A stretch of 64,000 nucleotides of DNA, taken from the NCBI GenBank assembly GCA_964358645.1, contig CAYHPW010000007.1:1-64000 (forward strand), written 5' to 3'. Positions within the stretch are counted from its first letter, which is position 1. Every line of letters starts with the position of its first letter. The stretch comes from JBBTDV01 sp038042605 (GTDB taxonomy: Bacteria; Bdellovibrionota; UBA1018). A program made the translations under genes and the position numbers. Positions 54,781 through 61,545 of this stretch are shown here, piece by piece. The notes under the pieces are model-generated. The model worked only from the letters and a program-made list of their open reading frames with translations, had not been told where the DNA came from and made no database searches.

Positions 54781-56016
54781 ATGTCCAAAAAGGACTTTGT
54801 TGTAGGTTTAGATATAGGGACCACCAAGATCTGCTGCATCGTTGGCGAAGTTGTGGAATCAGGTCCCCAGCCAGTAATAGACATAGTCGGTATCGGTAGT
54901 GCTCCGTCAACGGGTTTGCGCAAGGGAGTAGTTATCAATATAGACGCGACGGTGGAAAGCATAACTAAAGCCGTCGAAGAAGCAGAGCTGATGGCCGGTA
55001 TTGAAATTTCAACCGTATATACTGGGATAGCCGGTGGTCACATTAAATCATTCAATTCGACAGGCATAGTGGCGGTCAAGGATCGAGAGATCACTGAACA
55101 GGATGTTCAACGGGTGATTGATGCAGCCAAGGCTGTGGCCATACCCTTGGATCGCGAGGTCATTCATATAATCCCGCAGGAATATATGATTAACGGCCAG
55201 GACGGGATTCGTGACCCGATAGGTATGAGCGGCATCAGGCTCGAGTGCAAGGTTCACATAGTCACTGGTGCTGTAAGCTCCGCTCAGAATATCATTAAGT
55301 GCGCGAACAAGTCTGGGTTGAATGTCGCTGAAATTTGTCTTGAGCCCATTGCATCGAGTGAAGCCGTTCTTTCACAGGACGAAAAGGAACTGGGCGTTGT
55401 TTTAGTCGATATCGGCGGAGGCACCAGTGACATAGCGGTGTTTAAAGACGGAGCGATTGTTCACACCGGAGTTTTAGCCATTGGTGGGAATCACATTACA
55501 AATGACATATCGGTGGGCTTGAGAACTCCACAAAATGAGGCGGAAAAGATAAAAATAAGTCATGGCTGCGCGATGTCTGCAATGGTGAAGCCCGACGATA
55601 CGATCGAGGTACCAGGCGTGGGCGGAAGGAAGCCCAGAGTGCTTTCACGCCGTCTTTTGGCGGAAATCATCGAGCCAAGAGTTGAAGAGGTTTTTTCACT
55701 GATTCAACGTGAAGTTTTGAAGTCAGGTCATCAGGACGTCCTTTCCGGAGGAATAGTTATTACCGGTGGCGCATCATTATTGGAAGGGATGCCGGAGCTA
55801 GCGGAGATGGTTTTTGAAATGCCAGTGAAGCGAGGGACACCACAAAATATCGGTGGGCTTCGCGATGTTGTAAATTCACCAAAGTTTGCAACTGGGGTTG
55901 GTTTGGTGAAGTATGGAGCAAGAAGCACGCAGAAGAGCAAATTCCTGATAAGGGAAAAAAATATTTATGACAAAGTACGTGGCTCCATGCGTTCGTGGAT
56001 AAGGGATTTGTTTTGA
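54781..56016 (+). CDS. ftsA: Cell division protein FtsA
   Basis: Actin-like protein that tethers FtsZ to the membrane. 411 residues. Motifs are GLDIGTTKICCIVGE near the N terminus, the 1C-domain region AGGHIKSFNS, VLVDIGGGTSDIAVFK and ITGGASLLEG. The C-terminal amphipathic helix (RGSMRSWIRDLF) is the membrane-targeting sequence. I use the ATG at 54781, spaced 9 bases from GGGAGGG; an upstream ATG at 54763 lies before this ribosome site. Confidence 0.97.
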   Translation: MSKKDFVVGLDIGTTKICCIVGEVVESGPQPVIDIVGIGSAPSTGLRKGVVINIDATVESITKAVEEAELMAGIEISTVYTGIAGGHIKSFNSTGIVAVKDREITEQDVQRVIDAAKAVAIPLDREVIHIIPQEYMINGQDGIRDPIGMSGIRLECKVHIVTGAVSSAQNIIKCANKSGLNVAEICLEPIASSEAVLSQDEKELGVVLVDIGGGTSDIAVFKDGAIVHTGVLAIGGNHITNDISVGLRTPQNEAEKIKISHGCAMSAMVKPDDTIEVPGVGGRKPRVLSRRLLAEIIEPRVEEVFSLIQREVLKSGHQDVLSGGIVITGGASLLEGMPELAEMVFEMPVKRGTPQNIGGLRDVVNSPKFATGVGLVKYGARSTQKSKFLIREKNIYDKVRGSMRSWIRDLF

Positions 56017-56082
56017 TGGGGTCTTGTTGAGAGATGGGACATAACTTAAACACAAACACAGGTAGAAGAGGATCTTCTTAAG

Positions 56083-57414
56083 ATGTTTGAACTTGATCAA
56101 GTAGCAGTGAATCCAGGGGCAAAAATAAAAGTCATCGGTGTGGGAGGCAGCGGGTGCAATGCCGTAAGCACAATGATCAGAATGGGTTTGGAAGGCGTTG
56201 AATTCATCACGGCCAATACTGATAAACAGGCCTTGGATGCGTCTTTAGCGCAAGTTAAACTCCCTATTGGGCAAGAGTTAACAAAAGGTCTCGGTGCCGG
56301 TGCCAATCCCGAAATAGGGCGCAAGGCCGCTCTCGAGGACTATGCCAAGATTTCCGAACTTTTATCGGGAGCTGACATGGTTTTCATTACTGCAGGCATG
56401 GGTGGCGGTACAGGAACAGGCGCCGCACCAGTGTTCGCCAAAATCGCGAAAGAGATAGGCGCGCTTACTGTAGGAGTGGTAACGAAGCCTTTTATTTTCG
56501 AAGGAAAGAAGCGGATGCGGCACGCTGAACTTGGAATCGCCTCGCTTCGTGAGAATGTCGATTCGCTTATCATGATCCCGAATCAGAGGCTACTTGCCAT
56601 TGCCGGTGCTACGTTATCAATGGTGGACGCTTTCAAAAAAGCTGATGAGGTTTTGCTTAACGCCGTTCAAGGTATTTCGGACCTGATCAACCATACCGGG
56701 CTTATTAACAGCGATTTTGCTGATGTGAGAACAATTATGCAAAACAAGGGCCTGGCTTTGATGGGCATAGGCCATGGCGAAGGCGAACATCGCGCTGTGG
56801 AAGCAGCTACAAACGCCATATCCAGCCCGCTGCTGGAGGATGTCTCTATAGATGGCGCTACAGGCATTATAATCAATATCACTGGCGGCTCGAATTTGAA
56901 GATACACGAAGTCAACGAGGCCACTACGCTCATAATGGAAGCCGCGCATGAGGATGCTGAGATCATTTTTGGTACAGTGATAGATGAATCAATGAAAGAG
57001 ACTGTTAAAGTCACCGTCATTGCCACCGGTCTTGGTAGCTCTAATGCCGTAGCGGAAGTCACGCAAACTATTCAACAGCCCGTCACGGCCACCGCAGTGG
57101 ATGTCTCAGCCTTGGTAACCCCACCGCAACCTAATGCGGCAATGCTGGCTTCAGCCACAACAGAAACAAGTCCAACTGAACATGGCGTTTGGAGTTACGA
57201 CGATGAATTACAATCCGTTTTTGCGTCACCGTTGTCTTCTCCTAATCAGAAAAACCCCGACCCCGCAGGCTCCAATGCATTTTCATCAGACAGCGAAATT
57301 GCAAGGGCTAAGGCGATAGCGCAAAGACTTGGCATTACAAACCTTACAGACGATGAGTACGACGTACCTGCTTATATGCGAAGGCAACAGGAACAGGAAG
57401 CTGATCATAGATGA
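56083..57414 (+). CDS. ftsZ: Cell division protein FtsZ
   Basis: Tubulin-like GTPase that forms the division ring. 443 residues. The tubulin signature GGGTGTG is at residues 107-113, with the N-terminal VIGVGGSGCNAV and the T7-loop region NSDFADVRTIM intact. A disordered linker of about 90 residues leads to the conserved tail DVPAYMRRQ that binds FtsA and other partners. It is the last gene of the cluster. No clear terminator follows in the 160 bases before the next gene. Confidence 0.98.
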   Translation: MFELDQVAVNPGAKIKVIGVGGSGCNAVSTMIRMGLEGVEFITANTDKQALDASLAQVKLPIGQELTKGLGAGANPEIGRKAALEDYAKISELLSGADMVFITAGMGGGTGTGAAPVFAKIAKEIGALTVGVVTKPFIFEGKKRMRHAELGIASLRENVDSLIMIPNQRLLAIAGATLSMVDAFKKADEVLLNAVQGISDLINHTGLINSDFADVRTIMQNKGLALMGIGHGEGEHRAVEAATNAISSPLLEDVSIDGATGIIINITGGSNLKIHEVNEATTLIMEAAHEDAEIIFGTVIDESMKETVKVTVIATGLGSSNAVAEVTQTIQQPVTATAVDVSALVTPPQPNAAMLASATTETSPTEHGVWSYDDELQSVFASPLSSPNQKNPDPAGSNAFSSDSEIARAKAIAQRLGITNLTDDEYDVPAYMRRQQEQEADHR

Positions 57415-57574
57415 TCTTTGGATAATCTTTGGGATATGCTTTATTTGCAAAAACACAAATATCTTATTGATTGTTTAAAAAAAAGCAAGTCCTCCAAGAA
57501 AAAAGAAAACCGCGCGTTAAATTTGCAAAAATAAAAATGCCCTATAAACTGCATAAATTAGGGGGGAATTATAT

Positions 57575-59014
57575 ATGTCATTTTCATGGAAGGTAATGTC
57601 TTATCTTCTTGTGGTCAGTCTACCAGGAGCGGTGCTTGCGTCTGACTACAAACCTGGTGAAGTTATCGTTAAGTACAAAGATGATGTTTCAAGAACGCGT
57701 ACAATAATGACCAAATTGTATGACGATGTAGGTGTAAAGAAAATACGCCGTTATTCAGGCATAATGCGTGGTTTCGAGCAATATGAGTTGGATGAAAATG
57801 TAAAAGTTCAAGATGCCGTCGCTGAATTATTAAAGAATGATGCGGTTGAGTATGCGCAGCCAAACTATATTTTAAGGACTTTCCCGGTGAATCCGGTACC
57901 CTATAACAATCCTAGGATTGCCATGCCATGCATCCCGGGAATGGATGTTCCAGGCTGTGATCCTAATGAAAAAATACCTTGTCTAGTCCCCGGGATCCCA
58001 TTTCCTCCAGGATGTGAAGATTCAGGCGGCGGTAACCCGGGTGGGGATGATCCACCATCCGGCAGGCCAGCTCTCAATCCCGCACCGCCGGAAGTAAATC
58101 CATCAGTTGAGGACCCGGATATCAGCAAGGCCTGGGGTTTGGAAAAGATAGAAGCCACAAAGGCCTGGCGTGAGCATATGGGCAGCAAGGATTTCATTGT
58201 TGCAGATATCGATACCGGTATCGATTACAATCACGAAGATCTTTCTTTTAATCTTTGGAGAAATCCTAACCCTTCAGACAAAAATGATGTTGTTGGCTTT
58301 AACTTTGTCCATAATGATGGTTTGCCATACGATGATAATGAGCATGGCACCCATACGGCTGGGACAATCGGCGCAACCGGAGGAGATGGGAAAGGTATCT
58401 CCGGAGTATCACAACGGGTATCATTGATGACGCTGAAATTCCTTGCTGGGGATGGAAGCGGAACAACAGCAGATGCGATAAGGGCGATTGATTATGCTGT
58501 AGCTCATGGAGCCAAAGTCCTAAGCAATAGCTGGGGCGGAAAAGGCGATGATGACAATAAAGCGCTCTATGATGCAATTGAGCGTGCTCGTGATAAAAAT
58601 GTGCTTTTTATTGCCGCTGCTGGCAATGACGGCGCTGATAATGACGGGAAAGATGCTTCCTATCCAGCCGCATTTGACAATGATAACCTGATTTCGGTTG
58701 CTGCAACCGACCGTAGCGACCAGCTCGCATTTTTCTCGAACTACGGTAAGAAGACCACGCACCTGGCAGCTCCTGGAGCAAATGTTTACAGCACCATCCC
58801 TGGTGGCAAGTATGCAAGCTTTAGCGGCACATCCATGGCTTGTCCGCACGTTGCGGGTGCAGCCGCCATGGTTTGGTCTAAGCATCCTGATTGGGATTAT
58901 AAACATGTTAAGAAGGTGCTTATGGAAAGCGTTGACCAATTGCCAAGCTTAAGTGGAAAAATCGTAACTGGTGGACGGCTTAACGTGCTTAAAGCTTTGC
59001 GCTCGATGGAATGA
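57575..59014 (+). CDS. Secreted S8 subtilisin-like peptidase with Pro/Cys-rich linker
   Basis: A 479-residue exported protease. The signal peptide ends near LAS at residue 23. An I9-type inhibitor prodomain follows (KPGEVIVKYKDD to VEYAQPNYILR, residues 26-101). A linker of about 75 residues (102-178) is rich in Pro, Gly and Cys and holds four cysteines (119, 128, 136, 147). The catalytic domain has Asp213 (DIDTGID), His257 (HGTHTAG) and Ser420 (SGTSMACPHVAGA), with oxyanion Asn in AAAGNDGADN. The GGGGGG run at about 57562 is its ribosome site. A hairpin terminator follows. Confidence 0.94.
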   Translation: MSFSWKVMSYLLVVSLPGAVLASDYKPGEVIVKYKDDVSRTRTIMTKLYDDVGVKKIRRYSGIMRGFEQYELDENVKVQDAVAELLKNDAVEYAQPNYILRTFPVNPVPYNNPRIAMPCIPGMDVPGCDPNEKIPCLVPGIPFPPGCEDSGGGNPGGDDPPSGRPALNPAPPEVNPSVEDPDISKAWGLEKIEATKAWREHMGSKDFIVADIDTGIDYNHEDLSFNLWRNPNPSDKNDVVGFNFVHNDGLPYDDNEHGTHTAGTIGATGGDGKGISGVSQRVSLMTLKFLAGDGSGTTADAIRAIDYAVAHGAKVLSNSWGGKGDDDNKALYDAIERARDKNVLFIAAAGNDGADNDGKDASYPAAFDNDNLISVAATDRSDQLAFFSNYGKKTTHLAAPGANVYSTIPGGKYASFSGTSMACPHVAGAAAMVWSKHPDWDYKHVKKVLMESVDQLPSLSGKIVTGGRLNVLKALRSME

Positions 59015-59083
59015 AGTCGATTGGATTCTCAAATTGAAAATTTGCGAATTCAATTCGATAGAGGCCAAGGAAATGGCTACGCG

Positions 59084-59107
59084 TGAGGGCTTCCCGAGAA
59101 GCCCTCA
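59084..59107 (+). terminator. Hairpin terminator after the subtilisin gene
   Basis: Arms TGAGGGCTT (59084-59092) and AAGCCCTCA (59099-59107) give a perfect 9-bp stem with a 6-base loop, about 70 bases after the subtilisin stop. The following tract is TTAGTTA, a weak U-run, so the call is probable rather than certain. It may also serve the convergent dksA-like gene. Confidence 0.6.
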
Positions 59108-59206
59108 TTAGTTACATGGCCCCGGCTGAGCCCTCTGTTTCCATCCTTGGTCAGGAGCAACAGCCGTGGCCACCGCACAACACTTCCATGTGAACGTGGC
59201 ATGTCC

Positions 59207-59599
59207 TTATGCGCACGGAACCCTGACTCCAGCATAAATTAATTCGGCATGTTCCTGCATTTCTTTGCAATATATGCAGACGGTCGTGGTCGGGCGTGCT
59301 TCGAGTCTTTTCAAACAGATTTCATCACCACAGCTTACGCAAAGACCGAAATTCCCATTTTTAATCCTGTCTAATGCGTCCTCTATTTTCCTTAAAAAAA
59401 GTTTTTCGCGCTTACAGAGCCTCATTCTCATGAAAGATTCGAGCTCAACTGACGTGAGATCCACCTCATCCAACATGTCATCTTTTTCTATCCTAAACTC
59501 TTCAGCAACTGAGCCACGTGAACGGCGCAATGTCATGAGTTGTGTTTCGAATATATCCTTAAACTTTCTTATAATCATATTATCCAGGCCATTATCCAT
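59207..59599 (-). CDS. TraR/DksA family zinc-finger protein (copy 2)
   Basis: A 130-residue protein. The coiled-coil tip reads DEVDLT at residues 44-49, so the last Ala of the DxxDxA motif is Thr. The zinc finger has Cys87, Cys90, Cys108 and Cys111. AGGAG lies 7 bases before the ATG. It is the third DksA-like gene in the window and the last in the dnaX-recR-mglA direction, separated from copy 3 by 313 bases with strong structure. It may be a regulator that acts on RNA polymerase like DksA or TraR, but the altered tip could change its effect. Confidence 0.85.
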   Translation of the reverse strand: MDNGLDNMIIRKFKDIFETQLMTLRRSRGSVAEEFRIEKDDMLDEVDLTSVELESFMRMRLCKREKLFLRKIEDALDRIKNGNFGLCVSCGDEICLKRLEARPTTTVCIYCKEMQEHAELIYAGVRVPCA

Positions 59600-59664
59600 G
59601 GTTAGACTCCTACATAATCTCTTTGAGGTACTTGTTGAGTTGTTTAGTGTTTGGTTTTTAATAA

Positions 59665-59757
59665 CTAATAAGAACGCCAGATAAACCAGAAGAGTAAGAA
59701 AGTGTATAGCCAGACTTTTTTGCCAGAAATTATCATATGTAAATATGCGTTTTTCAT
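59665..59757 (-). CDS. Putative 30-residue membrane micro-protein
   Basis: A short frame with AAGGAG spaced 6 bases from its ATG. The product begins MKNAYLHMIISGKKVW and continues as a hydrophobic helix rich in Leu, Phe and Trp (LYTFLLFWFIW), ending RSY. This fits a single-pass membrane peptide. Its ribosome site overlaps the 3' arm of a strong hairpin, which could regulate it. No homologue is known to me; it could be chance. Confidence 0.4.
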   Translation of the reverse strand: MKNAYLHMIISGKKVWLYTFLLFWFIWRSY

Positions 59758-59766
59758 GACAAGCTC

Positions 59767-59797
59767 CTTATCAGGGCGGCGGCGCCGCTCTGATAAG
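59767..59797 (-). promoter_or_regulatory. Strong hairpin overlapping a ribosome binding site
   Basis: CTTATCAG and CTGATAAG arms (8 bp) continue, after one A-C mismatch on the minus strand, into a GC-rich 5-bp inner stem with a 3-base loop. The 3' arm on the minus strand overlaps the AAG of the AAGGAG used by the micro-ORF at 59757. The structure could end the mglA-dksA transcript or hide the ribosome site. No U-run follows, which is against simple termination. Confidence 0.55.
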
Positions 59798-59800
59798 CAT
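59771..59800 (-). CDS. Possible 9-residue leader peptide ending in three prolines
   Basis: Inside the hairpin, ATG at 59800 opens a frame MLIRAAPPP followed by TGA and TAA just before the ribosome site. Pro-Pro-Pro is a known ribosome stall signal relieved by EF-P. The upstream ribosome site is weak. It is listed because of its position; chance is quite possible. Confidence 0.25.
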   Translation of the reverse strand: MLIRAAPPP

Positions 59801-59912
59801 GGTTGCCAATCGCGTGCCAGAAAAAAACCCCTGATATTTCTAAGGCGATACCTACTGTGCCCGCATTATCGGAGTCATAAAGAATCCACTGATTGTAGAT
59901 ATTCTTTACAAA
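59801..59912. other. Spacer after dksA-like copy 3
   Basis: Together with the features at 59665-59800, this fills the 313-base gap between the two dksA-like genes. No gene is seen in this part. Confidence 0.4.
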
Positions 59913-60323
59913 TCAAGCTAGTTTTCTGGAAAAAGTTTCCCCCAGGCTTTTGTGCTCACGACCAGATGTGGTGAGGACTTCTCTTCGTTCCTGCTCCTCT
60001 TTGCATGATACGCAAAGAGTCGCGGTTGGGCGCGCTTCAAGCCTGCGCAGCTCTATTTCTTCTCCGCATTCTTCACATTGGCCGAAGATTCCATCTTCGA
60101 TTCTCTTTAAGGCCTCATTTATTTTTTTCAAATAAAGGTTTTCCCGGTTGCGCAGGCGCATGCGCATGGATTGCTCCATGTCGGTGGTAGCCTGGTCAAG
60201 CTCGTCGTAGCGGTCATCGGCACAGACGTTAAAATCCTCGCGTATTATGCGGTCATTAAAGAGTATTTTGCGACATTGAGACTCGAACATCTTTCGGAAC
60301 TTCTTTATTTGTTCCTTTTTCAT
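59913..60323 (-). CDS. TraR/DksA family zinc-finger protein (copy 3)
   Basis: A 136-residue DksA-like protein. The coiled-coil tip has DELDQA at residues 40-45, which keeps the DxxDxA motif. The zinc finger has Cys83, Cys86, Cys104 and Cys107. The ATG overlaps the mglA stop by 4 bases (ATGA), so the two are translated together. This ties a possible RNA polymerase modulator to a polarity GTPase. Copies 2 and 3 share the phrase RLEARPT in the finger and are probably an old duplication. Confidence 0.87.
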   Translation of the reverse strand: MKKEQIKKFRKMFESQCRKILFNDRIIREDFNVCADDRYDELDQATTDMEQSMRMRLRNRENLYLKKINEALKRIEDGIFGQCEECGEEIELRRLEARPTATLCVSCKEEQERREVLTTSGREHKSLGETFSRKLA

Positions 60324-60913
60324 GAATCTTCCCCCCCTTTGAGTTCACGAATTACCTGTTTACTTATGGCTTTGAGCGTCTCCATGACGCCTATGCCACG
60401 GTTTGCTACTGCTTCAAAATATGGAAAATGTGAAGGATTAAAAGTCGCTTCCAGTTCCGCCACGTTGATGGCGCCCGTCATATCCCTCTTGTTATACTGA
60501 AAAACCAAGGGGATTTTATTGAACTCATACCCCTGTTTGTCCAGGCTCCTTTCAAGGGATTCCAGGCTTTCTATGTTGGCTTCCATTCTGTCTGGCTGGC
60601 TGTCGACCACGAAGACAATCCCGTCAACGCCTTTCAATATGAACTGTCTCGATATTTCGTAAAAAGTTTGCCCGGGAATCGTGTAGAGGTGGAAACGGGT
60701 TTTGTAACCACGCACCTCACCGATAGATAGCGGCAGAAAATCAAAAAACAATGTTCTTTCGTTTTCAGTGCTCAACGTTACCATCTTACCGCGCTGTTTG
60801 TCCTGGGTGTGTTCGTAGATGTATTGGACATTTGTTGTCTTTCCGCTAAGCCCGGCACCGAAGTAAATAATCTTACAGTTTACTTCTTTAGTGGTGTAGT
60901 TGATGAAGCTCAC
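60320..60913 (-). CDS. mglA: MglA-type polarity GTPase
   Basis: Ras-like small GTPase of 197 residues, very close to Myxococcus MglA in order of motifs: FINYTTKEVNCKIIYFG, P-loop GAGLSGKTT (residues 19-27), TLFFDFLPLSIGEVRG, the switch 2 region YTIPGQTFYE and NKRDM for guanine. MglA sets the leading pole and drives motility or filament reversal, and in predatory relatives helps invasion. The start is GTG, in a GTGA overlap with recR. No mglB (its GTPase-activating partner) lies next to it. Confidence 0.92.
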   Translation of the reverse strand: MSFINYTTKEVNCKIIYFGAGLSGKTTNVQYIYEHTQDKQRGKMVTLSTENERTLFFDFLPLSIGEVRGYKTRFHLYTIPGQTFYEISRQFILKGVDGIVFVVDSQPDRMEANIESLESLERSLDKQGYEFNKIPLVFQYNKRDMTGAINVAELEATFNPSHFPYFEAVANRGIGVMETLKAISKQVIRELKGGEDS

Positions 60914-61545
60914 CCACTAACCTCCGTCCTGTTTTCGAGGGCTTTGCCTATCGTTAACCTGTCACTGTATTCAAGCAGTCCGCCCGCCGGCAATCCATGG
61001 GCTAGTTTAGTTGTTTTAATACCTAAGGGTCTTAATAATTTCGTAATATACATTGCTGTGGTATCGCCTTCCACGCTCGGGTTAGTGGCGATGATCACTT
61101 CTTGTTTTTCTCCATCTCCAGAGGATTGCAAACGATCTAGCAATTCACGTATCTTGATTTCGTCAGGTCCTACGCCATCCAGCGGAGATATCACGCCGTG
61201 CAGGACATGGTAGACGCCTCTGAAAAAACCAGTTTGTTCTATTGAGAAAGCATCAGAAGGTTTTTCCACAACGCAGATGATATTTTTATTGCGGGAATGA
61301 TCGGAACAGATACGGCAAGCCGCTATGTCAGTGAACGTAAAACATCTTTCACAGAGTTTAATTGTTTTTTTTGCATTCAAAAGGGCTTCCGAAAGCGCGG
61401 ATATATATCCTTCATCTTGTTTCAGGATGAAATACGCAAGCCTTGTCGCCGTTTTCTCGCCTATCCCAGGCAGCTTTGAGAGCTCAAACACAAGCCTTGC
61501 TACAGGATCAGGCCGGCTACCGGAAGAATTAATCGTTTGCATCAT
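60910..61545 (-). CDS. recR: Recombination mediator protein RecR
   Basis: Cytoplasmic DNA repair protein that, with RecF and RecO, loads RecA on gapped DNA. About 211 residues. The N-terminal helix-hairpin-helix is KLPGIGEKTATRLAY, the zinc finger runs CERCFTFTDIAACRIC, and the Toprim domain holds CVVEKPSD and the late segment ATNPSVEGDTTAMYI. The start is uncertain: in-frame ATGs lie at 61563, 61554, 61545 and 61542 in a 9-bp repeat. I use 61545, near the E. coli start. It overlaps dnaX, and ybaB, which often separates them, is absent. Confidence 0.93.
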   Translation of the reverse strand: MMQTINSSGSRPDPVARLVFELSKLPGIGEKTATRLAYFILKQDEGYISALSEALLNAKKTIKLCERCFTFTDIAACRICSDHSRNKNIICVVEKPSDAFSIEQTGFFRGVYHVLHGVISPLDGVGPDEIKIRELLDRLQSSGDGEKQEVIIATNPSVEGDTTAMYITKLLRPLGIKTTKLAHGLPAGGLLEYSDRLTIGKALENRTEVSG

